Position numbers and translations under genes: made by a program | Part shown: positions 25,120 through 33,159 of the stretch, in pieces | How positions within the stretch are numbered: position 1 is the stretch's first letter | How the letters are laid out: every line of letters begins with the position of its first letter | Notes under the pieces: model-generated | Seen by the model: only the letters and a program-made list of their open reading frames with translations | Databases searched by the model: none | What the model was told of the DNA's origin: nothing | Origin: Candidatus Sysuiplasma jiujiangense | Lineage (GTDB): Archaea > Thermoplasmatota > Thermoplasmata > Sysuiplasmatales > Sysuiplasmataceae | Assembly: GCA_019721075.1 (NCBI GenBank) | Contig: JAHEAD010000020.1 | Coordinates: 1 to 33,536, forward strand | DNA: 33,536 bases | Reading direction: 5' to 3'

Positions 25120-26238
25120 ATGAAACCGCCGGAATTAATGCAACGGAATTGTGATATTGTGCCAGAAAGTTCTTCGAATGGAGTTACCGAGAAGAGAAAA
25201 GGGGAGCATATCGATATTGTGATGAACGAAAAAGTCCGCGCGAACTTCAATTACTGGGATGATATAACCCTCGTGCACAATTCGCTCCCTGAGATGGACT
25301 TCGATTCCATATCGCTGGAAACAAGATTCATGGGTGCAAGGATCGCGGCACCCATAATAATCTCGGGCATGACTGGCGGGTTTGACAGGGCGCTTAAGAT
25401 CAACAGAAATCTTGCCGAGGCCGCTTCGGAGCTGCGCATACCGATGGGTGTGGGCAGCCAGAGAGCAGCAATAGAGAACAGCGACCTGGAGAGAACATAC
25501 AGCGTTGTGTCGGACTATGACATACCTCTGGTCATTGCAAACATCGGTGCTCCGCAGCTCGTGCGACAGTCAGGGAAGAGGGCATACGGCCTCGAGGACG
25601 CCAGGAAGGCCATGAAAATGATAGATGCAGATCTGCTTGCAATTCACCTGAATTACCTGCAGGAGGTTGTCCAGCCGGAGGGGGACAGGGCAGCTAAGGG
25701 TGTCCTCAGGGCGATACGGGAGATAGCCGGCGAGGTGCCGGTGATGGCGAAGGAGACTGGCGGCGGAATAAGCCGTAAGGTTGCATTGAAACTCAAAGGG
25801 GCCGGTGTTGCCGCAATCGATGTCGGCGGTCTCGGAGGAACAAGCTGGTCTGCAGTCGAATATCACAGAGCCAGACGCAAGGGAAACGCGCTTGGAGAGA
25901 AACTGGGCAGTGTGTTCTGGAATTGGGGGATACCGACCCCAGTTTCCGTCATCCAGTCCAGCGTGGGACTGCCGGTAGTGGCAACTGGTGGTATCAGGAA
26001 TGGGCTTGACGCAGCAAAAGCTATTTGCATCGGGGCGTCTTGTGCTGGACTGGCGGGAGCGCTGATAGGGCCTGCGACCGAAGGGAGGAGGGCAGTAATG
26101 AATACACTTTCGGGCATATTGGAAGAGCTGAAAGTCGCGATGTTCCTGACCGGTGCCAGAGATGTGAAGAGGATGGCAGGAAAGGGCTGCCTGCTAAGCG
26201 GCAGAACATGGGAGTGGATTTCGTCCACGGCCCAATGA
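25120..26238 (+). CDS. fni: type 2 isopentenyl-diphosphate isomerase (FMN-dependent)
   Basis: Interconverts isopentenyl and dimethylallyl diphosphate using reduced FMN. It is a TIM barrel of 372 residues. Visible motifs are SGMTGG (FMN contact), GVGSQR, HLNYLQEVVQPEGD (from about 175, with the catalytic Gln and the metal-binding Glu), KETGGGIS, IDVGGLGGTSW and ATGGIRNG (FMN phosphate). An N-terminal extension of about 25 residues precedes the usual KRKGEHIDI start. A TATA-like box 24 bp before the ATG suggests a leaderless message. It is followed after 36 bp by the GGPP synthase gene, so IPP made through IPK next door is isomerised and then condensed. Confidence 0.95.
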   Translation: MKPPELMQRNCDIVPESSSNGVTEKRKGEHIDIVMNEKVRANFNYWDDITLVHNSLPEMDFDSISLETRFMGARIAAPIIISGMTGGFDRALKINRNLAEAASELRIPMGVGSQRAAIENSDLERTYSVVSDYDIPLVIANIGAPQLVRQSGKRAYGLEDARKAMKMIDADLLAIHLNYLQEVVQPEGDRAAKGVLRAIREIAGEVPVMAKETGGGISRKVALKLKGAGVAAIDVGGLGGTSWSAVEYHRARRKGNALGEKLGSVFWNWGIPTPVSVIQSSVGLPVVATGGIRNGLDAAKAICIGASCAGLAGALIGPATEGRRAVMNTLSGILEELKVAMFLTGARDVKRMAGKGCLLSGRTWEWISSTAQ

Positions 26239-26274
26239 AAGTTACTGAAAATATCGGAAGCGGAAGTAGATAAA

Positions 26275-27258
26275 ATGAGTTTGATGGACAGATTGGCGGG
26301 CAGAAAGACAAGCATAAACAGAGAACTTGAGAAGAGCCTTGCTGTCGGTGACAACGAGACACTGAGGGAGGCAATGAAGCATTACCCTCTAGCCGGCGGA
26401 AAGAGGCTGAGACCGCTGCTTGCGTATCTTGTGGCCGAATCCATATCAGGCGACGGAGAGGCGACCATTCCCTTCGGTGTCGGACTTGAGCTCATACACA
26501 ATTTCACGCTGGTCCATGACGACATTATGGACAGATCTGATTTGAGGCGCGGTATTGCTTCGGTTCACAAGAAATTCGATGTTCCTACTGCAATTGTTGC
26601 CGGAGACGCGCTGTTTGCCCTTGCGTTTGAGCAGATATGCAGTCTGCAGATAGAGGACGCCCTCCTGCGGATTATTGTCGGCGACACCGCTCTGGCAGTC
26701 AGGGAAGTTGCGGAGGGTCAGCAGATGGATATGGAATTTGAGAAGAGATCCGATATAACAGTGAAGGACTACCTTTCAATGATAGACAAGAAAACGGCCA
26801 GGCTGTACTTCACCGCGGCAAGAACAGGTGCCATAATTTCAAGGGCGCCGCTGGAGCAGATAAGATCGATGGGAGACATGGGTTACCTCATGGGCATCGG
26901 TTTCCAGATATGGGACGATGTGCTCGACCTTGAAGGTGAGGAGGGCAAGACAGGGAAGCCGTTCGGAGGTGACATCAGGGAGGGCAAAAGGACCCTCATG
27001 GTCGTCTATGCCTTCAGCCATATGAAGGGAGAGGATAAGAAGACATTCCTGAGTGTTCTGGGCAACCAGAAGGCATCAAGGAAGTCGATAGAGGAGGCAG
27101 TCGGGCTGCTGCACAAATGTGGCGCTGTGTCATACGCGAAAAATTTTGCGCTGGAATATGTCAGAGAGGCCAAGGAACGTGCATCGTCCCTCAAATCCTC
27201 TGAAGCAAAGGATCTGCTTCTGGATCTCATCGATTACAGCGTCAGGCGCGACAACTGA
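26275..27258 (+). CDS. geranylgeranyl diphosphate synthase (short-chain prenyltransferase)
   Basis: Condenses isopentenyl diphosphate with allylic diphosphates to make the chains of archaeal membrane lipids. The first Asp-rich motif DDIMD lies at 82-86 and the second, DDVLD, at about 213-217; GGKRLRPLL (41-49) binds substrate phosphate and EGQQMD is also conserved. Phe77, five residues before the first motif, is the position known to set product length at C20 in archaeal GGPP synthases, which supports geranylgeranyl rather than longer products. Length 327 is normal. It is 36 bp after the IPP isomerase gene and probably in the same transcript. Farnesyl product cannot be excluded. Confidence 0.92.
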   Translation: MSLMDRLAGRKTSINRELEKSLAVGDNETLREAMKHYPLAGGKRLRPLLAYLVAESISGDGEATIPFGVGLELIHNFTLVHDDIMDRSDLRRGIASVHKKFDVPTAIVAGDALFALAFEQICSLQIEDALLRIIVGDTALAVREVAEGQQMDMEFEKRSDITVKDYLSMIDKKTARLYFTAARTGAIISRAPLEQIRSMGDMGYLMGIGFQIWDDVLDLEGEEGKTGKPFGGDIREGKRTLMVVYAFSHMKGEDKKTFLSVLGNQKASRKSIEEAVGLLHKCGAVSYAKNFALEYVREAKERASSLKSSEAKDLLLDLIDYSVRRDN

Positions 27259-27269
27259 GACAATCAGCG

Positions 27270-27288
27270 CATCCGCAACGTCCGGATG
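27270..27288. terminator. stem-loop between convergent genes
   Basis: CATCCG and CGGATG form 6-bp arms around a 7-base loop in the 48-bp gap between the convergent GGPP synthase and radB genes. It could serve both transcripts, but there is no T-run. Confidence 0.25.
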
Positions 27289-27306
27289 AGACGGGCTGGG
27301 TGCCCT

Positions 27307-27969
27307 CTACTCTATACCGGCCTGTGTGATCCTGAAATCGACATATTCGGCGTCGCGCAGGTATCTGTGCTTGATTAGTGTTGCTTTCCTGCCGCCGCCG
27401 GAAACCTTTTCGAGGTAAAGTATCGTCTTGGCAGCATGATTGATCGCATGACCTCCAAGCGGTTCAAATGTTCCCTTATCGATGTTCGTATAAACCTGCG
27501 ATGTGACAATTACGGGTATGTCATACTTCCTGGCTGCGGAAAGAAGCATCGTGAGCTGTTCGCTCAGTTCCTTCCTGTCTTCCAGCTCTTCTGTTCTATA
27601 GGAACGAAATAGCATAGTCAGACTGTCGACAACAATGAGGCTTATTTTACCTCTTACTTCGATGAGCTTGATGCCCTTCTCGATGAGTTTTGTCTGCTCC
27701 CTGAAATCGTTCGGAGCGGAAAAAAGTATGCTCTTTGAGACCCTGTCGAAATTCGTGCCGGAGAGCTGCCTGAGCCTGTCCATCGAAACGCCCTCTGTAT
27801 CGATATATATTATCCTGCTGCCTGTAAGCGCGGAATTCCTTGAGGCAAGCAGACACAGGTTTGTCTTGCCGCTTCCGCCTTCCCCGTAAAGAAGGGTAAT
27901 TGTCGACGACTCAAAACCGCCATCCAGTAGCCTGTCTATCTTGGCAGAGCCGGTTGAGAGTTTGACCAC
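27307..27969 (-). CDS. radB: RadB, RecA/RadA-family recombination protein
   Basis: A RadA paralogue found in Euryarchaeota that assists homologous recombination. The protein is essentially the RecA core without the N-terminal helix-hairpin-helix domain of RadA: STGSAKIDRLLDGGFE, Walker A GEGGSGKTN, IDTEG, Walker B SLIVVDSLTML, TSQVYTN and GGHAINHAAKTIL. Open frames extend to 28059 and an ATG lies at 27993, but that ATG overlaps a TATA-like stretch (minus-strand GCATTTATTTATG). This would place transcription start near 27970, so the GTG at 27969 (MVKLSTGSAKI, 220 residues) is preferred; it also fits the usual RadB start. If the ATG is used the protein has 228 residues. It is convergent with the GGPP synthase gene. 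Confidence 0.9.
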   Translation of the reverse strand: MVKLSTGSAKIDRLLDGGFESSTITLLYGEGGSGKTNLCLLASRNSALTGSRIIYIDTEGVSMDRLRQLSGTNFDRVSKSILFSAPNDFREQTKLIEKGIKLIEVRGKISLIVVDSLTMLFRSYRTEELEDRKELSEQLTMLLSAARKYDIPVIVTSQVYTNIDKGTFEPLGGHAINHAAKTILYLEKVSGGGRKATLIKHRYLRDAEYVDFRITQAGIE

Positions 27970-27991
27970 GGTGCGGTTGATGACTTCTTTC

Positions 27992-28002
27992 ATAAATAAA
28001 TG
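27992..28002 (-). promoter_or_regulatory. TATA-like box for radB
   Basis: On the minus strand CATTTATTTAT is centred about 28 bp before the GTG at 27969 and covers most of the upstream ATG, which favours a leaderless GTG start. Confidence 0.35.
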
Positions 28003-28269
28003 CATCAGAAGCACTACAACACAAATCAGCGCGCAGTCAGGTTTGGCGGCGAAGTTCAAAACTGTTCCCGCCGGTCATGAGAAGTGCGATTTTGACTACC
28101 TTTCCCCCTCTGCCGTTATTGCCTGAGGGAATGATCTGCCTGCTGATGCGATTCTTGCAGCCGCAATTATATGGAAATATGAAAATCAATAATATCGTAC
28201 CGTCTGCATGCATACATACAGAAATTGTAAAGTATTGAATCCGCAATTGAAGTTGAGGAGATTGTCTTT

Positions 28270-29466
28270 TTGTCCGGGAAAAAAGTTGCAAAGCTGCGGG
28301 CGGAGAGGCTGGCAACGTCATGCGTCCATGCGGGAGAAATGACTGATTACATGACCGGGTCGGTGACGACTCCAATATTTCAGGCATCTACTTTTTACTA
28401 TCCTTATGCAATAGACAGGGACGGGCGCTATACAGACGCAAAGGCACCCTATTTCTACACCAGGCTTATGAATCCCACTGTCAGGGTGGCGGAACGGAAA
28501 CTCAGCATGATAGAGGGGACAGAGGATGCAGTTGCATTTTCAAGCGGGATGGCCGCGATTTCAACCGCCGTTCTCGAAATAATGCAGACAAGAGGGCACA
28601 TTATCTCAGTAAGGGATCTTTATGGCGGTACGTTCTCTTTATTCACTGAAATTCTGCCTTCGCTCGGCCACAGTGCATCATTTTTCAGCAGGAATGACGT
28701 GGACAGTATCGACACCATGATAAAGGAGAATACGAGGGCCGTTTACGTGGAAACACCGACAAATCCTACTCTCGACATATACGATATTGAACGCATTTTC
28801 AGCGTTGCGCATGAACACGGTCTGGTTACGATCATAGACAACACCTTTCCCTCGCCTGTCAACATGCGCCCCCATAGTTTTGGCGCGGACATCGTTCTCC
28901 ACAGCGCGACAAAATATCTATCCGGCCATTCTGACATTGTCGCCGGAATGGTGGCCGGAGGAAGCGGAATCGTAGGAAGGATCAGGGAAATGCAGTCGGT
29001 TCTAGGCGGAAGCATGGATCCCTTTGCCGGATATCTCCTCGATCGCGGAATGAAGACTCTTGAACTCAGGGTAAAAAGGCAAAACGAGAATGCGATGGCT
29101 ATTGCGCGATTCCTGGAGGATTGCAAGGGCATAGGAAGGGTGCTCTATCCTGGTCTTCCATCTCACGAAGGGCATGATATCGCAAGGAGATTGATGAAAG
29201 GTTACGGAGGGATGGTTTCGTTCGAAGTCGGCAGGAGGATGGAGGACGCAGAACGCTTTATCAGGAAGTTGAAAATACCAAAGGTTGCGGCGAGTCTTGG
29301 AAGTGTCGAGTCGCTAGTGACTATTCCGGCGCAGACTTCGCACAGACAGATGTCCCCTGCCGAGAGGCGTGGGAGGGGGATAAGCGACTGCCTCGTCAGG
29401 CTCTCGGTTGGCGTTGAAGATTGCGAGGATCTGATCGAAGATATATCGTCCGCACTGGGAAAATGA
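28270..29466 (+). CDS. Cys/Met-metabolism PLP-dependent enzyme (cystathionine gamma-synthase/lyase family)
   Basis: A transsulfuration-type enzyme acting on sulfur amino acids or their acyl-homoserine precursors. PLP is bound by Lys215 in SATKYLSGHSD. Other family motifs are YTRLMNPT (phosphate binding from the neighbouring subunit), SSGMAAIS, YVETPTNPTLD, IDNTFPSP and LVTIPAQTSH. Length 398 is normal. The TTG start is supported by GAGGAG (28255-28260) 9 bp upstream. Family members include cystathionine gamma-synthase, gamma-lyase, O-acetylhomoserine sulfhydrylase and methionine gamma-lyase, and sequence alone does not settle which this is. It heads a three-gene operon with the Bud32 and nucleotide pyrophosphatase genes. 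The upstream region is A/T-rich (28160-28200) with several possible TATA boxes. Confidence 0.9.
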   Translation: MSGKKVAKLRAERLATSCVHAGEMTDYMTGSVTTPIFQASTFYYPYAIDRDGRYTDAKAPYFYTRLMNPTVRVAERKLSMIEGTEDAVAFSSGMAAISTAVLEIMQTRGHIISVRDLYGGTFSLFTEILPSLGHSASFFSRNDVDSIDTMIKENTRAVYVETPTNPTLDIYDIERIFSVAHEHGLVTIIDNTFPSPVNMRPHSFGADIVLHSATKYLSGHSDIVAGMVAGGSGIVGRIREMQSVLGGSMDPFAGYLLDRGMKTLELRVKRQNENAMAIARFLEDCKGIGRVLYPGLPSHEGHDIARRLMKGYGGMVSFEVGRRMEDAERFIRKLKIPKVAASLGSVESLVTIPAQTSHRQMSPAERRGRGISDCLVRLSVGVEDCEDLIEDISSALGK

Positions 29467-29470
29467 TGAC

Positions 29471-30094
29471 ATGATCCTGAACGATGACGTGTTGAAGATC
29501 GGTGCTGAAGCGCGGATAAGCCGCACATATTTCCTCGGGCGCAAGGCAGTCGTAAAACAGAGGGTCCGCAAATCCTATCGTGATGAAAGGCTTGACAGGA
29601 GAATTACTGTGCAGCGAATCAGAAATGAGGCCAGGTGTATGGTGGCGGCCAGAAATGCCGGGCTTAATGTTCCAAGAATATATGACGTGGATGAGGACGA
29701 GGGAAGGATAGTCATGGAATTCATTGACGGCCGAAGACTTAACCAGCTGCTCTATGAAGCGGACAGGGAATACCGGATTCTGCTTGAGGCGCTGCTCGGT
29801 TCCTCGATAGGGCTGATGCACAGCTCAGGCATTTCCCATGGTGATATAACAACATCGAATGTCATAGTGCGCAACGGTCTTCTATATTTTATCGATTTTT
29901 CGTTCGCTTCCAGGTCTGCTAACGAAGAGACGATGGGAGTCGATATCAGGCTACTGAGGGAGGTCTACAGATCTACGCACACGGAGTTTGAATCTGAGCT
30001 AGGTCTGATAGAGGACGCATATCTGAGGAACGGCGGAAAGCACGAAATTCTCGAGAAGGCCGATGAAATACAATCCAGGGCACGGTACACGTGA
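29471..30094 (+). CDS. bud32: Bud32, KEOPS-complex atypical kinase
   Basis: Component of the KEOPS complex that, with Kae1, makes the t6A modification at position 37 of tRNAs reading ANN codons. It is a minimal kinase of 207 residues: the ATP-binding Lys29 (AVVKQRV), Glu53, the catalytic loop HGDITTSN (123-130) and the metal site IDFSF (Asp142) in place of DFG, all typical of Bud32. In several archaea Bud32 is fused to Kae1; here it stands alone and Kae1 is not in the window. The ATG is 4 bp after the stop of the PLP enzyme gene, and the end overlaps the next gene by 4 bp, so translation is coupled. Confidence 0.93.
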   Translation: MILNDDVLKIGAEARISRTYFLGRKAVVKQRVRKSYRDERLDRRITVQRIRNEARCMVAARNAGLNVPRIYDVDEDEGRIVMEFIDGRRLNQLLYEADREYRILLEALLGSSIGLMHSSGISHGDITTSNVIVRNGLLYFIDFSFASRSANEETMGVDIRLLREVYRSTHTEFESELGLIEDAYLRNGGKHEILEKADEIQSRARYT

Positions 30095-30660
30095 AAGCGC
30101 TTACTGTAATCACAACAAATGACGGAAAATTCAGGGAGTGTACGGATGCGTTGTCAGTATCAGATATCAGAATTCAAAGGCTGAATGCGCGGTATCCCGA
30201 AATACAGGCCGACAGCCTGGAGGAGGTGGTTGTCTTTGGTATGCAGTGGCTGAATGGAAAGGCGGATCCGCCTTTTGTTATCGATGATTCCGGCCTGTTC
30301 ATCGAAGGTCTCAAGGGATTCCCCGGGGTTTACAGTTCACATGCCTACAGAACGGTGGGGAACGACGGAATACTAAAATTAATGGAAGGCATTAGTGACA
30401 GGAAAGCTGTCTTCATGACGGTTATTGGCCTATTCAGCAACGGTAAGGCCCGGACCTTTAAAGGAGCATGCCATGGGAACATAGCCTATGCAGCGCGCGG
30501 GAACGGCGGGTTTGGTTTCGATCCGATTTTCTGCCCTGCGGGCAGCAGTAGAACCTTCGCAGAATTCAGTGTTTCCGAAAAAAATGAAATTTCGCACAGG
30601 GGTATAGCACTCCGAAAGCTGAAACAAACCCTGATCCGGGACAACGAGGAACAGGCGTAA
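30091..30660 (+). CDS. rdgB: XTP/dITP pyrophosphatase (Ham1/RdgB)
   Basis: Hydrolyses non-canonical purine triphosphates (ITP, dITP, XTP) to monophosphates, cleaning the nucleotide pool. TTNDGKF (8-14) is the phosphate-binding start, DDSGLFIEGLKGFPGVYS holds the metal-binding acids, GFGFDPIFCP marks the base pocket and KNEISHRGIALRKL is the C-terminal signature. Length 189 is normal. The GTG start overlaps the Bud32 stop codon as GTGA and is therefore translationally coupled. The Bud32 and RdgB pairing looks like a housekeeping operon. A tRNA gene with its own promoter follows. Confidence 0.95.
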   Translation: MKALTVITTNDGKFRECTDALSVSDIRIQRLNARYPEIQADSLEEVVVFGMQWLNGKADPPFVIDDSGLFIEGLKGFPGVYSSHAYRTVGNDGILKLMEGISDRKAVFMTVIGLFSNGKARTFKGACHGNIAYAARGNGGFGFDPIFCPAGSSRTFAEFSVSEKNEISHRGIALRKLKQTLIRDNEEQA

Positions 30661-30709
30661 AATGTGTTATCAGCGCCATGCAGTGCCAATTTGGAATTCA
30701 TGCACATAA

Positions 30710-30717
30710 GTTATAAG
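30710..30717 (+). promoter_or_regulatory. TATA-like box for tRNA-Pro
   Basis: GTTATAAG is centred about 28 bp before the tRNA 5' end, the usual archaeal spacing, so the tRNA would have little or no 5' leader. Confidence 0.45.
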
Positions 30718-30741
30718 AGGAAAACATAATTTGCGTCCGCC

Positions 30742-30814
30742 GGGTCCGTGGGGTAGTTTGGTATCCTTCCAGCTTTGGGAGCTGGTGACCCCAGTTCAAA
30801 TCTGGGCGGACCCA
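30742..30814 (+). tRNA. tRNA-Pro (anticodon UGG)
   Basis: A 73-nt cloverleaf. The acceptor arms GGGTCCG and CGGACCC pair fully, with discriminator A at 30814. The anticodon arm CCAGC-TTTGGGA-GCTGG (30769-30785) gives the anticodon TGG in a 7-base loop. The T arm contains GTTCAAATC with pairing CCCAG/CTGGG. CCA is not encoded and no intron is present. A tyrosine recombinase gene begins 51 bp downstream, so the 3' half of this tRNA is the likely attachment site of an integrated element. Confidence 0.96.
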
Positions 30815-30837
30815 ATCCATTTATCGTTCTAAACCGT

Positions 30838-30845
30838 TAAATATT
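30838..30845 (+). promoter_or_regulatory. TATA-like box for integrase
   Basis: TTAAATAT is centred 24-25 bp before the ATG at 30866, so the integrase message is probably leaderless and independent of the tRNA transcript. Confidence 0.42.
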
Positions 30846-30865
30846 GGGCTGAGAATCACTGATTC

Positions 30866-32197
30866 ATGACAAAAAGAGTCAGCCCCCGCGGAAGAGGCAC
30901 AGGGCAGGATTCAAAGCATGGCTATCTGCTGCAGGACGAAGACGTCAGAAGGTGGTACCTGAACGTCGCCCGGGGTTCACAGATAACGGCCGACGTGTAC
31001 CTGAGGCGTCTCGGCAATTTCAGGGAGGACACGAAACTGCTGCCGAAGGATCTTGTCAGGATGAATCAGAAGGCGCTCGGCAACCGTCTTCTGGATTACA
31101 TCGGCGAGAAGGAGGGGACGGTGTCGCCTGGATACCTGAACTCCGTCCTCAAGGCCGTCAGGTCATGGCTCAATTTCTATGGAAAGCCGCTGAAGACGAA
31201 GCTGACGGTGCGCCTGTCAAATTCCAGGCCGACCGTCGACGGCGAACGTGTGCCGACGCAGGATGAACTGAGGAGAATACTGCTCTCAGCGACGAAGAGG
31301 GACAGGGTGAGCGTCGCGCTCATGGCACACTCGGGCCTTCGCCCCGGTGTGCTGGGCAGCTATCTCGGGGACAACGGTCTCAGGGTGAGGGACTTGCCGG
31401 AATTGAAGATAGAGGGGAAGACGGTCAGTTTCGAGAAAATCCCTGCCATAATCGTCATTCCCATGGAACTCAGCAAAACCAGGAACAGGTACACCACATT
31501 CTTGTCGGAGGAAGGATGCGGCTATCTGAAAGAGTATCTTGAGGAACGCATCAGGGGAGGTGAGAAGCTGACGGCAGACAGTTCAGTCATCAGCCCGAAA
31601 TGGCTGGAGGGCAAGCAGTTCATAACAACGATAAAGGTGAGCGACGGCGTCCGTAATGCAATCAGGAAGGCGGGCTTCGAACACCGGCCATATGTTCTCA
31701 GGAGCTTCTTCGACACGCAGCTGCTTCTGGCAGAGAGCAAGATTGGACTGCCTCATGACTATAGAGTTCACTGGATGGGGCACAGCGGGAGCATGGAGGC
31801 TCGTTACACTGTGAACAAGAGTATGCCGGACAGCCTGGTGGAGGACATGCGTGCGTCTTACCTGAAATGCCAGCAGTTCCTGCAAACAATTCCACAGAAG
31901 GAGGAGCATGCGATCGAGAAGAGGCTGATACATGCCCTGCTTAAAATGGCACACTATGACGACAGAGAGATAGAGGCGGTGGATATCTCAAAACTGAGCG
32001 ACGAGCAGCTGGAAGAGATGCTCAGAAAAGGGTTCGGTGCGACAAACGGCGGCGGACAGGGGAACGGCAGCGGACATAACGGCGGTTTCAGGCAGAAACT
32101 GGTCGGTGCGCTCGAGCTTGAACGGTACGTGGAAGAGGGATGGGAAATAGTGCATGAACTGTTAGACGGAAGGATAGCGGTAAAACACAACGGCTGA
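30866..32197 (+). CDS. tyrosine recombinase/integrase with archaeal C-terminal extension
   Basis: Site-specific recombinase, probably the integrase of an element inserted at tRNA-Pro. An N-terminal SAM-like DNA-binding domain spans about residues 20-105. The catalytic domain shows Arg159 (HSGLRPG), Lys204 (SKTR), Arg279 (YVLRSF), His306 (WMGHSG) and the nucleophile Tyr314 (EARYT). The usual His of the HxxR box is Tyr276. After about residue 330 comes an extension with a coiled, charged segment, a Gly/Asn-rich linker (GGGQGNGSGHNGG) and a closing domain (ELERYVEEGWEIVHELLDGRIAV) of a kind seen in many archaeal integrases. All key residues but that His are intact, so activity is plausible. It is convergent with the next gene, 8 bp away. 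A chromosomal Xer-like role is less likely given the tRNA location and length. Confidence 0.9.
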   Translation: MTKRVSPRGRGTGQDSKHGYLLQDEDVRRWYLNVARGSQITADVYLRRLGNFREDTKLLPKDLVRMNQKALGNRLLDYIGEKEGTVSPGYLNSVLKAVRSWLNFYGKPLKTKLTVRLSNSRPTVDGERVPTQDELRRILLSATKRDRVSVALMAHSGLRPGVLGSYLGDNGLRVRDLPELKIEGKTVSFEKIPAIIVIPMELSKTRNRYTTFLSEEGCGYLKEYLEERIRGGEKLTADSSVISPKWLEGKQFITTIKVSDGVRNAIRKAGFEHRPYVLRSFFDTQLLLAESKIGLPHDYRVHWMGHSGSMEARYTVNKSMPDSLVEDMRASYLKCQQFLQTIPQKEEHAIEKRLIHALLKMAHYDDREIEAVDISKLSDEQLEEMLRKGFGATNGGGQGNGSGHNGGFRQKLVGALELERYVEEGWEIVHELLDGRIAVKHNG

Positions 32198-32205
32198 CAG
32201 GTGTG

Positions 32206-32904
32206 TCATTTTCGTCCTTCGCGTTTAATCTGAAAAACCGCTTCCAGCCATTCCTCTATTTCCCTCAAGTGATATGGCATGTCTGCAGCTATCGATTCCC
32301 ACTGGTCGCCGATAATCTTCTCAAAATCATCTCGTCTGCAATTCATGAAGTAAAATGCAATATCGAGAAGTGTACCGAACTCGGCCAGTTCGTCCGCTAG
32401 CTGAAAGACAGCGGCGCTCGCGGAAAAGGTCATGCTGCTGTCGAAAGAAGGTCTGAATGAATATCCCCGTCCGTGCCTGTATCCTTTCTTCCCGAACAGA
32501 TACAGCGGCCTGTCGACGACGGCGTCGTGTGCCAATAGCCATTCGAGGCCACGCCTTACAGACATGCCTGCAACCTTCCGGCCGCAACTGTACCGCCCGG
32601 TGAATTCGAGCTCAATGCTGTCGGACGTGAAAGGGCCGTTACCGGTTATTGGCAGCTGACCGAAAACCAGCAACTTACTCTCATCATCGGCGGATTCTGC
32701 AACACGCCTACCAAGAGCATTCATACATTCCACAACTCGCAAGGCAACCGAAGGGGTTTCGATGCCAATGGGGCGGCCACGACGAGAAACGTTAGTCGAC
32801 AGTCTGAGCGATCCCAGCAATCCCGGATGGAATTTCTCACTTTCCCTGTGCGCAAACAACCAATCGGGGAGCGCCGGCTTTGTCGAATTGCGTTTTCTGT
32901 GCAT
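32206..32904 (-). CDS. unknown protein of the presumed integrated element
   Basis: A 232-residue soluble protein that I do not recognise. The middle (about 60-155) may form a winged-helix DNA-binding fold: ALRVVECMNALGRR, then SVRRGLEWLLAHDAVVD as a possible recognition part, and the turn GKKGYRHGRGYSF as a possible wing. The C-terminal ~70 residues are helical and acidic with aromatic residues. A TATA-like box (minus strand, 32931-32940) puts transcription start near 32910, and a perfect 8-bp palindrome lies directly before the ATG across that start site, which suggests self-regulation. A replication or regulatory role for a mobile element is inferred from position and possible fold only. 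Confidence 0.62.
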   Translation of the reverse strand: MHRKRNSTKPALPDWLFAHRESEKFHPGLLGSLRLSTNVSRRGRPIGIETPSVALRVVECMNALGRRVAESADDESKLLVFGQLPITGNGPFTSDSIELEFTGRYSCGRKVAGMSVRRGLEWLLAHDAVVDRPLYLFGKKGYRHGRGYSFRPSFDSSMTFSASAAVFQLADELAEFGTLLDIAFYFMNCRRDDFEKIIGDQWESIAADMPYHLREIEEWLEAVFQIKREGRK

Positions 32905-32925
32905 AAATGTTGCCTGACAACATTT
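32905..32925. repeat. perfect palindrome AAATGTTG-N5-CAACATTT, candidate operator
   Basis: Two perfect 8-bp arms with a 5-base spacer lie between the divergent genes, touching the ATG of the minus-strand gene and covering its predicted transcription start. Such a site would suit a dimeric repressor, and the neighbouring genes on both sides are candidate DNA-binding proteins. Confidence 0.5.
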
Positions 32926-32930
32926 TCGAG

Positions 32931-32940
32931 CTATATTAAT
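32931..32940. promoter_or_regulatory. shared TATA-like region for divergent genes
   Basis: CTATATTAAT reads as a TATA box both ways. It is about 27 bp before the ATG at 32965 on plus and about 30 bp before the ATG at 32904 on minus, fitting leaderless or near-leaderless messages in both directions. Confidence 0.4.
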
Positions 32941-32964
32941 TCAAATAGTTTATCTAACCTTTTC

Positions 32965-33159
32965 ATGTTTGGCAAAAAATTAAAGGTCGTACGGTTAAAC
33001 AACAATCATTCCAATAGTGTGATAATACCAAAATTTCTCAATGTTGGCAACGTAATTTCCTTCGCAACTGATAATCGATTCGCTTTGATGGATCTTTCAG
33101 GCGAGACGGATCCGAACGAGCTACTGTTGGCGCTCAGTAGCATAGGGGTGAATAAATGA
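32965..33159 (+). CDS. tiny protein, possible AbrB/SpoVT-like regulator
   Basis: A 64-residue product. KVVRLNNNHSNSVIIPKFLN followed by VGNVISF recalls the swapped-hairpin pattern of AbrB/SpoVT DNA-binding proteins (basic strand, NS, V-I-I-P-K, then a glycine and hydrophobic strand); this is a resemblance by eye, not a proven match. The frame opens earlier, but a TATA-like box about 27 bp before the ATG at 32965 supports this start. The stop overlaps the start of the next gene as ATGA, a strong sign of coupled translation. The gene is A/T-richer than its neighbours, as is common for mobile elements. Confidence 0.5.
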   Translation: MFGKKLKVVRLNNNHSNSVIIPKFLNVGNVISFATDNRFALMDLSGETDPNELLLALSSIGVNK

